A DNA stretch of 64,000 nucleotides. Source: Agrocybe praecox (Eukaryota; Basidiomycota; Agaricomycetes; Agaricales; Agrocybaceae). The translations under genes were made by a program, and so were the position numbers. Below are positions 44,406 to 55,770 of this stretch, in pieces; the stretch's first letter is position 1; each line of letters starts with the position of its first letter. The notes beneath the pieces were generated by a model. That model was not told the DNA's origin, did no database searches, and saw only the letters and a list, made by a program, of their open reading frames with translations. The stretch lies in assembly GCA_964017145.1 (NCBI GenBank), contig OZ024840.1, forward strand, positions 3,038,001-3,102,000, read 5' to 3'.

Positions 44406-47400
44406 ATGGCAAGCACGGATACAAATGTCGATTTCAAAACAGTACGTATTTGATACTGCTTTGCGATGCCCCCAATGACTCCGTTTAGTTCAAAGCAATC
44501 TGCGTTCCTTTACTAGGCGCATCTCGTTTGACACCAGCATCCATCTCAACAACCTCTGCTCTCCTCACAGAGCTCATTAAAGCTCTGCGCGCTACTCCCT
44601 CCGAAGTTCTGACGACAAATCTCATCTCATACATATTCCTGCCATTATCGACAATCCTCCAACGAAATTCTTCCCCTGAAATTCCGAATCAAATCTTGGA
44701 AAAGATTCTTCTTTCTTTGAAGTTTCTGGTCGACAGTTGGTGGTGGACATGCGATATCAAAATCTGGGAGCAAATATTCATGCTTTGTGGGTCCATTATA
44801 GGTGGTATTGAGGAAAAGTCGAGTACACATGCAAGGCGCGACGACGAGACCAAAGATGCAGCTGCACAGTGTCTCATGAGTCTCTTACGACCTAGAACGC
44901 AAGAAGAGGCTGTTGATAGAGGTCTGGGGCTATTCCAAGCAGAAGAGCGCTTGCTTGAACTTCAAAAGAACGCACAGGACACAAGATTCATCCCTATTAT
45001 TGGTCAAACATTGGACTCTGTCCTGAGCTGTGCATCATCCCTACACATGTCATTGCAAAAGTCATCCCTACAAGCTACAAACTGGTTGATCGACATTTTT
45101 TTCCCGGATGCCCTAATTCCTTCTGTGCTGCCAGGCGTGGTTAGTACCATGACGAGAATCTGCCTCGGGTCTTCCAAAGGAAAGGGCTGGACTAATGGCG
45201 AGGTAATAGCACAAGGACTTCAAGTCATGAAAATCGTCATAACAAAGGCCATTGGAGATGATGTATGTCTCGAGGCCGGAATCATTCGTCGCGTTCAGGA
45301 TCTCGAGGATTTTGGCAAAGTTAAATCCCCTGAGCAAACTTCTTCATCGGGCGGTAAACTGTCGTATGGTGTAGAGAGAACCGAATCCTGGTTACGCGGA
45401 ACATCAACTCAGTTGCATATTGCCATTAACACCCTTCGACCCCTCTTATCACATCCAACTGCATCAGCTCTCCATGGTTTGGCAAAGTTTTCCACTCTGC
45501 TGATTAGTACAACGTCACTGACGCTACCTCAAACGCAACCCTTGTTACTTTCTTTCCTTCTATCATTGTCCCTCTCGGATTACCCATCTGTATCCGAGGA
45601 AGCCCGCAAAGACTTGATTAATCTGTTGACACTTCCGTCAGACGCACGCCTCTCGCTACAGAACACAATTATGGCGAACTTAGGAGACAACCTCTCTGCA
45701 CTCCCTCGTCTGCTTTCGACTCAAGTCGATGCAAAGACAAATCATGTTGCCGGATTGATAACAGCCATCTGCCGCCTTGCATCCCAGACCGATATAAACA
45801 CTCCACTTCCTGTCATATCAAAAGGGGTTGGCAAATTGCTGGGGCCTACTGGCGGTATTGAGAAGTGGGGATGGAATTTGTTATCAGTTCTGGAGATTGT
45901 CGAGCCTCCTATAGTCGTGACCCACACTTCTGGAGCTCAGCTGTCCCTTGAAAGCAGCCCGGAAACTTTGCAATGGATGTCGTTCCCTGAACTTTTATTC
46001 AAGAATGTATCATCGCACGAAACGCACGATGCATTAAAAGAGATGTTCCATGCTCTAGGTGCAGCTGGTGGTGATTCTTGTCTTTTTACGGTAGACTGGT
46101 TCATCAACGTTGGACAATCAGGCAATACCTCGGCTTCTGTCGCTGCACTGTGGTGCGCTTGCAGACTCCTAGAAGGGATTGCACAAATATCCCTTTATGA
46201 CCAAAAAACCATAGCCTCGTCGTCGCCAGGAGGTAGCAAACGCCTGGAAAAGCAGACTCGGGGATTAGCAAAGAGCATTGCCGAGCTGTGGGACAGGACC
46301 ACCAGCGAATCTGATGAAAAGACTTCGGATGAAGTGGAAGTGGACCAGGATTTTCATGTTCAACATCAGCAAGGCATAGTCCCTCTCCACGAGACACTCA
46401 AAATAACCAGGCCGTCGTCCGCCAAAAGAAGCAGAGTGAAACATCAGCCAATTGTACACCGTGCTTTGTCTTTGCAACTCATAGCTATTGCAAGCGGCAT
46501 CGCACAAGCTCGCTTTACACCCTTGTTCATACACATCTTGTATCCGGTCCTTCACTCTCTTGTTTCTCCTGTTTCGTTCTTATCGTCGACAGCTCTCGCT
46601 ACTCTAAACTATATCACCATCGCAACTTCATACGCCTCTCCTGTCAACCTTCTCCTGTCAAACTTTGATTATGTCCTAGATTCTGTATCTCGACGGCTGA
46701 CGCAAAGGTGGCTTGACATTGATGCTACCAAAGTGCTCAGTGTCATGATACGCTTGGTTGGAAGTGACGTTGTGGAAAAGGCTGGAGACGTCGTGGAAGA
46801 ATGTTTTGATCGTCTTGATGAATTCCATGGATATAGTGTGATCGTCGACGGTCTTATTGAGGTGTTGATGGAAGTTCTAAAAGTCATCGAAGTAGAGGAA
46901 TCGAACAAGGTTGTGGATAAAGAGTCTGCGTTGACTCCACCAGAAGAACGTGGCCTGCACAAAGCGTCGTTAGACGCTTTCTTTGACTTCCTTCCAAATC
47001 GCCATAAAACATCGTCTCCAGATGAGGACAATACCGATTATGGACCGGCACCTAAAAGAACATGGGCAAAAGAAGTTATCGAGGATGAAGAAGAAGAGCC
47101 TGATGAATCAGGATTTGTTGAGGCAAAGAACCCCGGTCCTAGCGATGAACCTCCTCCGACACCCATCCAGGCCTTGACCAAGCAAATAATCTCGCGTTCC
47201 ATATACTTCCTAACTCATGATTCTCCTGGAATTCGCTCTAAGATCTTAAAGTTGCTCACACTATCCGTCCCTGTCTTGCCTGAATCAGCTCTTCTCCCGT
47301 CTATTCACTCTGCGTGGCCATTCGTTCTGAACCGTTTAGGAGATTCAGAAACATATGTCATCACAGCGGCTGCCGAACTGGTTGAAGCACTGACGAAACA

Positions 47401-47854
47401 TGTTGGGGGCTTCATGTTCAGGCGAGTGTGGGATGACGTTTGGCCCAAATTCCGTACGATGCTCAATAACCTGGAGAAGGGCGAAGCAGCCAATGCTCTT
47501 ACTCGGCATCATAGGGGAGGTGCCACTCCTGACTCGGCGTATACCCATTCCCATCGCTTGTATCGAGCCATCATCAAGGCAATGGACTTTTCTCTGCAAG
47601 GGGTCCATGAGCACGAAAAGAATTTTTGGGACGTCATCGTAGCCTTTCGCCGATTCCTGGGAGCACACGTCCACAAGGAACTGCAAGAATGTGCTGTTTC
47701 TCTGTATGTCCAAGCCGGGAAACTTAACCCTGACGCAGTTTGGCTAGCGTTGTCATCAACCATAGACACTACAAACCCCATCATGGAGTTCATGTTTGAT
47801 TCAAGCTGGGATATAAAAAGAAATGCTGAGGTAGTTTTAAGTAGTTTAGATTAA
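44406..47854 (+). CDS. TTI1: TEL2-interacting protein 1 (TTT complex HEAT-repeat protein)
   Basis: Exon model: join(44406..44441, 44489..47854), 1133 residues. The first exon encodes MASTDTNVDFKT; the second starts FKAICVPLLGASRLTPASIS. The protein is an extended HEAT-repeat solenoid with conserved segments LKFLVDSWWWTCDIKIWEQI, ALWCACRLLEGIAQ, FDFLPNRHKTSSPD, KQIISRSIYFLTHDSPGIRS and WPFVLNRLGDSETYVITAAA. Tti1 forms the TTT complex with Tel2 and Tti2, which co-operates with Hsp90 to mature PIKK kinases (TOR, ATM, ATR). An acidic linker lies around residues 860-900. The second exon is the longest in the window. Its stop codon lies 23 bp from that of the converging dCMP deaminase gene. Confidence 0.9.
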
Positions 47855-47877
47855 TGTATTATATATTTGTACAAATG

Positions 47878-49409
47878 CTAGATAATGATGGTATCGTGGT
47901 CATACTCCTTCTCAGGTCCCGAGCTCAATTGCAAACCCTCATCCTCTGAGGGCGGCATTCGAAACCTATTGCTGGGGTCGTATCTACGAAGCTGGACCCC
48001 TGCTTCCTTGAACAGCGCAGCAGAGGCATCGTCACTTTACGAGACTGGTTAGCGGAGTTTTAAATCCCATGATTAAGTGACTTACACTTTGTATGTTAGG
48101 TTGTATACAACTGTTTTCACGCCCGTCTGTATTATTTTGATAGTGCAAGTCAGACACGGACACCTATTGAGCAGGTCTCGGTGAACTTTGAGCATTGACG
48201 GGCAAGTAATTCTGTTACTTACGTATTGCAATACAAAATACAATCTTTGCCGACTCTCTCCCTCCCAGCTTCGAGCAAGGCATTCTCTTCTGCGTGTAAA
48301 CAGAGGCACTGGTCCGCTTTGTCAACAGTTTTACCATTGCATTGCGGGCATCCGCCTTCATTGCAATTGACTAGACCGCGAGGGGTTCCGTTGTACCTTT
48401 GGAGCCGTTTAAGTACTTTTGTGAGAAACCAGAAAAGGGCCTACCCGGTAGCCAATATATGGTTCTCACGAACTAGGACAGCCCCTACACGACGTTTCAT
48501 GCAATTTGATCGACGAGATGCCAAAGAAGCCAAGGTCTACGCAGTTCGTTTAAATTATCGTGAGCAAGAATATGGATCAGGTGAGCTACGAACCATAAAA
48601 TAAGCATCCCAGCTCGGTCTAATATGCTCGGGATCCAGTAGATCGATGCCATCGAGATAAAGGTACAGGCCCTGTAGGCTCGAAAAGGTATTGGCGACCT
48701 GAAGATTCACAAAGTCTGCTATACTTTGCAGGGACCCAGCTGTTGAAGACAATGTCCGGAGCCGGCCGAATACAATTTGATCATCTTCTCCAATAAAATC
48801 TGCAAGCGAAGTGTTCGAAAACCTGCATCGGACATATCATCAATTGAAGAGGAATATAACGCGAAACCGAGCATTTCTCTACTTTCTGGATCGCTCAAAT
48901 CTGCTCAATAAAGGAGCGTCAGAACGGAGGAGAAGGAAAAGAGGCCGGCGAACAAATGGCTCGATTGATTCCCGTGTGCAAAGGTCCGATGTTACAAAAT
49001 TTGTGCGCCAGTTTTCGGTAACATATTTTAGAAGTTCCGAGTGATTGGGAAAGCACAATGCTTGTTGGTTGAGGTGTTGGAACACTGTGTCGGTTGTTGG
49101 GGCAGGCGAAGGAAGAGGGCTCATAGAAAGGAAGGACAAATGCTTGGACATGTTATCTCCTTGCTTTGAATTCTTTGGGATAGTTATGGAGATGGGTAAC
49201 AAGGTTGACTTGCTTTCGAGAACCTAGAACATTTGTTAGCAGTCGTAAGTGCATGATTCACAGGTATTCACCTCGAAGTTCTCTTCGTAGCCACCAACAT
49301 CGGAGTCACTTTGGATGATTCTGACTGAAGTGAATCCCTTCGACGATACCAAGTAATCCTCGATGCTAGATTTTCCAGAGAAACGTGTCCCAACTATTGC
49401 CACGAGCAT
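47878..49409 (-). CDS. DCD1: Deoxycytidylate (dCMP) deaminase
   Basis: Exon model: complement(join(47878..48034, 48086..48163, 48223..48396, 48445..48536, 48594..48822, 48883..49223, 49272..49409)), 402 residues. The N-terminal half starts MLVAIVGTRFSGKSSIEDYL, a P-loop-like segment found in fungal Dcd1. The C-terminal half is the zinc deaminase domain: SNCMKRRVGAVLVRENHILA, TGYNGTPRGLVNCNEGGCPQ, the catalytic HAEENALLEAGRERV and the zinc ligands of CNTCPCLTCTIKIIQTG. The enzyme converts dCMP to dUMP, the precursor of dTMP, and is allosterically controlled by dCTP/dTTP. One acceptor (before 48034) is a rare AAAG-type site. All seven exons join in frame. Confidence 0.92.
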
Positions 49410-49863
49410 ACTTCGCCGTCAGTTTAGATGGATGGTGTAGTGCTGGCAGTACGACGTTGTTGATCAAAGGTCGATGGCGACTCATGCTAGAGAGATGGAC
49501 CGTGACTTAATTATGGCACGGATATCACGTGAATGTGACCGATCGTGATCGGTGGCAAAATTACTGGCGCTGCCACTGAAGGTAGAATTGTAGAAATGGT
49601 TGGGAAGCAGTAAAATGAGGGATATAATCAGGATAGATATTGTGAAATGTAGTGTAATAATTAGCAATTCCGTGGTGCAGTTAGCTTTATAATAATCCGC
49701 TAAATACATTTCGATGCGGATGTGGGCCGGACTGCAGAAAGTCGTCATGTCGACTCCTCGATATCCAACTCCGGCGAGAGGTAAATGCTGCTATACATCG
49801 ACGGTACATGATGGTGGTGGTTTGATAGTACGAGTTAAGGTATCGAAACCCTTGTAATTGTGG
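49410..49863. promoter_or_regulatory. DCD1 promoter region with E-box and inverted repeat
   Basis: 454 bp with no gene. Upstream of DCD1, an E-box (CACGTG) lies at 49526-49531 and an inverted repeat CCGATC-GT-GATCGG at 49539-49552, about 115-145 bp from the start codon. The far side is the POP3 3' flank. Confidence 0.4.
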
Positions 49864-50871
49864 TCAATTCGGTTCTTCCAGCATTTGGGAGAGCTTCCTC
49901 TTCTTTTTCGCGTCGGCCTTTTCCTGCGTCCTAATCTCTTTTGCCAGTTTCATATCTTTAGGAGCTGTCGTTCGAATATGCTTGACATGAGTCGGTATCA
50001 GTGAAGAAATCTCATCAGGTTTTGATAGCCAGGGTGCAGTTAATACAGGAGCCCGTTTCAGAAACGACAAAATATCGTCAAAGTGAGGGTAATCATTCTG
50101 TCAAACAAAGGAATTTATCAGTATCGCCCTATAGAAATAAAGCGTAAACCAATTTACGTCGATTCCAAGAACAGCCACTCTCCTCACCCCCAGTTTTTGA
50201 GCAATAGCGATTTCGGATCCTCTTGGTAAAGTTATAAGTGTAACATGCTGATCCGGCTTGGTCGAGTTATACGCTGCTATGAGGTGAGGTATATGATCTA
50301 CCAAAACCTTGGGATCTATATCATCTCTGCAAACCAAGACACATCTTAACGGCACAGTAATATCCTTCTTCTCTTTCGTGTTTGTGGCTATGATTGGACG
50401 ACGTGCGCCCTCGGTTTGAGATTCCAGTCTTCTTGTAACCTGGTTTATACCGTAGACCAAGTGTTGAAGTAATGTTGGGACTTGAATCTGATGAGCAGTT
50501 TTAGGCAGACTATTATCGTGTTTCTGAATGGACTCCATATTTTCATTGCGACTCGCGTCACTGGACTGAGCTTTTGCTCCCGCAATGACTTTCTCCTTGC
50601 CTTTGAGCCTAAGTAATCGAGGGCGGCATTTCGAAGAACCTTCCAATTTTTCGGTAATATGTGCTAATACAGAATTCTGTAGATTGATTGGAATTGATGG
50701 CCTGAAAATGAATCCAATGAACACTGTGTATGCGCAAGTGGGCTATACCTACCACTCAATGCGGAATGGACTATCAAGTACACCCTTGAAGACAACCTTC
50801 TTCTCCTTTGGATCTTTCGCTTTTGCGCGGTTCGACGGCTGTGACAGCGTTCGTGCATGCTTTTCAGACAT
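49864..50871 (-). CDS. POP3: RNase P/MRP subunit Pop3-like protein
   Basis: Exon model: complement(join(49864..50097, 50158..50701, 50753..50871)), 298 residues. The N-terminus is basic (MSEKHARTLSQPSNRAKAK) and runs into KKVVFKGVLDSPFRIEWPSI, the start of the Pop3 domain. HLVYGINQVTRRLESQ and PLRCVLVCRDDIDPKVLVDH with HVTLITLPRGSEIAIAQKLG are the L7Ae-like core. A basic tail (KKKRKLSQMLEE) follows. Pop3 is a fungal protein of RNase P and RNase MRP, which process pre-tRNA and pre-rRNA in the nucleus. The donor of intron 1 (TG/GTAGGT) is preferred because reading on meets a stop. The assignment is by family pattern. Confidence 0.82.
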
Positions 50872-51115
50872 TTGGATGACGGTTATAGTGATGTATACGG
50901 TGGCAAAGCGATTTGGTGAATGGATTCAGAAAGACGGAAGCGAAAGAGTTTTCAATGTCATAGAACTCCTCGCAGGATGAGATAGCCTGTTTTTTCTGTT
51001 CTCTGTTCCCTGGAGGTTGATGGCCGTAGTTAGTCGAAGTCAAGCACTGAGCAAGATTCCATTGCCCAAAGCGGAAGTAGGTTTACTACAAGTCTGTTGA
51101 TTGGCTTGCTCAAAC

Positions 51116-53383
51116 ATGGACTATGAACAGCCCTCTGGACCTGGACTAGGAATCGTGTTGATTCCATCTCAAATTCTACCCTTGGACTTAACTGGAACAC
51201 CACGCTTAAGTGATATTGGAGAAATCAACAGCTGTATCTCAAACTGTGGTACCTCGGCTAAATCGTTGCCTCCAACTCCTGTACCAGATGAGATTTTGCA
51301 AATTGACGACTCGGGCGCGCATCTGAACCCTTCTATGGAATGTGCAAACTATCAAGGATATCTCGCAGAGAAAAGACTAGACGAATGGTCAATCTGGACT
51401 AGACTGGACATTGCTACTATCCTTGGAGATACGAATTCTAGATTGAAAGCTGGTATCAAAACGTTTCCCGACACCCAAGAGGACGGCAGACCCGTCTCGC
51501 TGGAAAGGGCCAAAAGAAAACCTCGAGTGGACTTGGACATATATTTGAAGAGCGACGTCTGTGTCGAGGGCGGCTTCCTCGAAGGCTTCATCAGAATCAA
51601 TGTCAAAAAGTGCCCCAAGAACTCGCAACCTGTCTGGATTTCTGGCGGAAAAGTCAGAGTGATTGGTTTTGAAACTCTCCCAAAGGATGACAAGCGCTTC
51701 GTTTTCTATCAATCATCCAGCGAGCTTGCTGATGTGACTGACTGTGCTCTTCAACCTTTATATTGTTCTGAACCCGATGACGAGGGTTACGCCCAAGCAA
51801 AGGAAGGACTATACTCGCTACCGTTTACTCTCCACCTTAGCTCGTCAAATGAACGTGGGTCTCCGAAAGGATGTATAAACCTTCCAGGGGGTGTATCTGT
51901 TCGATATATTGTCATGGTGTTTGTATCATTGTTCCTCCTCTTCTGCTGCATTATCTAAACAAGATTCTAGCTCTGTAAGGATAAAAAAGGCGGCCCCTGA
52001 GAAAAAGTCGATTGCGCATTTCTATAGGGCATGCACGATCTGGCCTCGATTAAACCCGTCTGCTATCCTTGCTCCAGCGCCTCGGCCGCTGCAAGTGACT
52101 GTCTCAGAAGACACTCTTGCACCAAAAGGCAAAGTGTATCTCACTGTCTCGATGCATCGCCTTTACTGGATTGCTGGGCAACTCTGCTACGTCGAGTTAC
52201 GAGTCTCTAATGGTTCGAAGAACAGGTTGAAATCTCTTTCATTGGAAATTATTCAAACAACGACGATATTTAAAGACACCATTAATCGGCAAGGTCACCG
52301 GAAGACTGATCCTCTTCCGTCTAAATTTGAAGCACATGAATCGTCTTCCTCACACAAAGCAATAGCACAATCTATCTTGGTTGCTGGTGATAGGGGTACA
52401 CGGGGGCATGCAAGTGCAAATGGATGGTGGATGGGTGTTCCATCTGGTGAAACGCAAACATTTTCGCATTCCGTTCTTATCCCGGTAAGCTTGCCTCCAT
52501 CCTGCCTGCATGCTTACATTGACGGTTGATCACTCCCTAGGATGACGCCCTTTCCATTTCAAAGGGCAAACTTTTTGAGGTTTCCTACATCCTGAAGGCC
52601 ACTATCCATACCGGAACCGGAACATTGTTGTCCACAGATCTTCATGCGTCTTTGCCGATCGAGATAGTCAGCTTTGTGTCTATTGATCCTCCTCCTCTAG
52701 GCTGGACCCAGTCAATTGATACGCATAACGATCTGCCCCTCGAACAGCTTGAAGGGGTCGATTGCGACTCAGGCTCGGGTGTGCATTCCTCGATGCAATC
52801 CTTCCGTTGTCAAAGCCCATATAGCAGCGAATCGGACGATCTCCAAGATGGCTATGACTCCGAAGATAGTTCACGCGTCATCAGCCTTCCAGAGAAAGAT
52901 ATTTCCGTCCCTAGCAATGAAAGCCACGAAAATCTTGCACAAAAGTCCAAGTTACCTGAGCAAAGCCACCTTCAAACTGGAAATTCTCTTCGATTTTCGG
53001 ATTTGTATTTCTCATCCTTGCCAGCGAATGGTACCCGAGATGAAAAAGACAAGCCTTCCGGCTTTTCCATCCGTGTTGAGCAGAAGACCGCAAAGCTCAA
53101 GAGCACAGCTGACTCTATAAGGAAGGACTTGAATAATGACTGTGGATCAACCCATGTCCAGGAAGAAGCGACGATGAAAAGCGCGCTTGAAGACCTTACA
53201 GGAAGGATAGATTCTCGCGTATCGTCTGCCGCGGAAGGAGTGGAGGATATCACTTCCCTATCAATGAATCATCAAGATCAAGATCCATGCGTGTCTACCA
53301 TCGAGTCATTTCCCTCTGCACCGCGTCCTAAATCCGTAAAAGAGAAAATACGTGAACTGGAGGAGTTGGCAGCACGAGCGTGA
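51116..53383 (+). CDS. Alpha-arrestin-like protein
   Basis: Exon model: join(51116..51918, 51971..52484, 52541..53383), 719 residues. The start ATG at 51116 gives MDYEQPSGPGLGIVLIPSQI. The arrestin N-domain lies at about residues 130-300 (VDLDIYLKSDVCVEGGFLEG, VRVIGFETLPKDD, FTLHLSSSNERGSPKGCINL, VRYIVMVSVRIKKA). The C-domain lies at about 330-510 (VSEDTLAPKGKVYLTVSMHR, GQLCYVELRVSN, MGVPSGETQTFSHSVLIPDD). The last 200 residues are Ser/Glu-rich and probably disordered, ending in a short coiled coil (KEKIRELEELAARA). Alpha-arrestins in fungi recruit HECT ubiquitin ligases to plasma-membrane cargo through PY motifs. I see no obvious PPxY motif, so an adaptor role of that type is uncertain. Confidence 0.82.
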
Positions 53384-53514
53384 TTATGTGAAAAATTAAA
53401 TTAAATAGTATCCAAGAGCCAATGATCCATAAAAAAAAAGGTACCGATATCAAAACTTGGAAGAGCAACTATAGACGTACATAAAAAACAAAATAAGATA
53501 TTCACTACTTAGGT

Positions 53515-55183
53515 TTACCCTCCTAGAAGAGCAAGCGCAGCTCGCAATTCTTTCTTCGCTTGTTCCGCGTCCTCGTAATCCAATGCACTTATTGCGAAAC
53601 GACAATGCTTTTGAGCCTTCACGACAAGAGCGGGTGTCAGCTCAATAGGTACAGGCGGTGGAGGTGGTATTGGTGGAGGTGGACCACTGGGATAAGGGGT
53701 CCGATAGTTTGAACGAGTCGGAGAATTCTGACTTGGCGGAGGTGGGGCCGCATAGGTATATGAAGGTGACACCTCTTGGGGGTGTAGAGGTATAGTAGGA
53801 GGTAAGATTGGTGGAGAAATAGGAGCTTGAGGTGCGTATATGCTTGAAGGACCTTCGTACACTTTCGGCGGACTCGAAGATAATCGCGGAGGTGGTGGTG
53901 GAGGAGGAGAACCAGCAGTGGAAGGCGTAAAGTGCACCCTTTTATCTGAATCTGAATCTGATGATGCCGACTTTAAAGAGCTCTTTGGAGGAGTCGACGG
54001 TGGTGTATGATGTCTGTCTTCGTTTCGCGCACCCCCACGCGAGCTAATGGTATTTGAGCTGCTTCCGCTGCCACTCCGTGGCTTCGTCCTGGCGCTTTCT
54101 TTAGCTTCCCATATCTGTTTCGCCTGTGAGATCCCGCTCCTTGGGGAGATTGTAGAATCGTGTGCATTACTGGAGTGTGATACCGCTATAGAAAAGGTAT
54201 CGGGGGTTTCTAAACCTGGAGTGGAAGTAGTGCTCCAACTTTCCGGAGGATTTATCAAGTCTAAACGTGGGTCAATCCTGGATTGAGATGTAAATGATTG
54301 CTGAGACGGTGAAACTGAAGAGATGTGCGAGGAACGAGGGGGAGATTCAATACTCGTCCGAGGAGGCGAACGAGATATAGATGTTTCGGTCGAGAAATGT
54401 GGATGAGAACTTGAGGGAGGGGTTGGGATACGTATTTCTTCTTGTTCTCTCTGGAGGGCTCGTAGTCCTTCTTGTTCTTCCGCCCAGCCAGGAGGACCTG
54501 GGACTGGCTTATGTCCCTCGCGGAATGCTTTAGCGATATCGGCTGCTTTCCATTTGGCATAGCGGATTTTTTCTTCATTCTGTTTTCATTATACATTGAG
54601 TTCCTTTCTGGCATTCGTTAAAGAAAGTCATTCTTGTGTCACTCACCGATTCAGCAATGAGCATTTTAGGGAAGGTTTTCAAAGCTTCAAGGAAATTGGC
54701 AGCAGCGAGAAACTTTTTTGCAGTGGATCTAGGAAGATATCTATATCAGTAGAGAGTAGCGTCCATTATATGTGCTGCTGCGCACCTTGAAGCACGACCA
54801 TTGCGATCTTCGTTGTCCGCATTCGCAAAGATCTTCAACGCAAAGTTTTCTACGTACGCAGAGCTCACAGATTCAATGTCGATAGCGTCGTTGGGACCGA
54901 TGTCTGCTTTGAGGTGTTCAAGAGAGCCAAGGAGAGCAAACAGCACATCTCTTGCCGCAGTACTTCGAGCTTTGAGGCCGATACCAACTTGTGCAGCGTA
55001 ATAAGCACCTGTTAAAACGAATTGATGTTAGAGCGACTCAGAAGGTCAATCAAAGCTGGGCAGCTAACACCAGTAAGATATCACAGGATCTTGGGACTTG
55101 AGCTCATCTGCTCTCTGAAGAAACGGGATAATGGGCTTGAGGTCAGCGGGGATCGCAGGGAGACCAAAGATGGGTGAAGACAT
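53515..55183 (-). CDS. VTA1: Vacuolar protein sorting-associated protein Vta1
   Basis: Exon model: complement(join(53515..54579, 54647..54728, 54786..55008, 55069..55183)), 494 residues. The N-terminal double-MIT domain (about residues 1-165) includes PADLKPIIPFLQRADELKSQ, DPVISYWCAYYAAQVGIGLK, ADNEDRNGRASRSTAKKFLA, and EEKIRYAKWKAADIAKAFRE. The long middle is Pro/Ser-rich with polyproline runs. The C-terminal VSL domain (LTPALVVKAQKHCRFAISAL with DYEDAEQAKKELRAALALLG) binds Vps4. Vta1 activates the Vps4 ATPase that takes apart ESCRT-III on endosomes. The linker is rich in SH3-type proline motifs, as in other basidiomycete Vta1 proteins. A perfect CRE palindrome lies upstream. Confidence 0.93.
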
Positions 55184-55770
55184 GGTACCGCAGTCGTTCT
55201 ATTCAGCAAGGACGCGCTCTTATATGCTTTGTAGTAACGTGACTTTAAGGCGTCTATCCTTCATTGACGTCACCTAGTAGGATCTAAATAGGACACATCT
55301 TCTCGCTCCTAGCAATGCATACAACGCATGTAATAAGATACTAGTGCTAGTGCTATTCAAGTAAAGTATTGTGTCATGAATACCAACAGCTGTGGAGAAA
55401 TAAACTCAAATAATTCATTAACGGGATCAGCAAATGGCAAATGCAGAACCCCAAATTTCTCCATAAGGCAAGAACAACCCGTACAGGCTGGCACAGAGGA
55501 GCTTGCCTCGAGGCCAACACGCGTTATGGGGTACTTAGAGTCAAATTGCGCAAGATAGGCATTCGTCGCTGTTGACATCGTATCCACTTGGGATAGTTGA
55601 GGAAGATATGTTGACGCTATCCACAGGGGTTGGGTCGAGACCTGGAACCACAATTATTGACTTGCAAAGTTCGCACCCAACGCTCCCTGGTAGTAGGGAC
55701 TTTGCCGCCAGCATATGACGAATGATAAATCAGATTTATACCAGCGAGTAACGTAATTTGGATGTGGCAT
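55184..55770. other. Intergenic region between VTA1 and the unknown protein gene
   Basis: 587 bp containing the VTA1 promoter and the 3' flank of the next minus-strand gene. A minus-strand open frame at 55357-55653 (98 codons counting from a non-ATG start; first ATG at 55578) has no family features and is not called as a gene. Confidence 0.45.
55265..55272. promoter_or_regulatory. CRE/ATF palindrome upstream of VTA1
   Basis: The perfect palindrome TGACGTCA lies 82-89 bp upstream of the VTA1 start codon. It matches the ATF/CREB consensus. Regulation by such a factor is an inference. Confidence 0.4.

Noticed and set aside
55357..55653. 98-codon minus-strand frame as a small gene
   Set aside because: Its apparent start is not ATG, the first ATG is 25 codons in, and it has no recognisable domain or splice partners.
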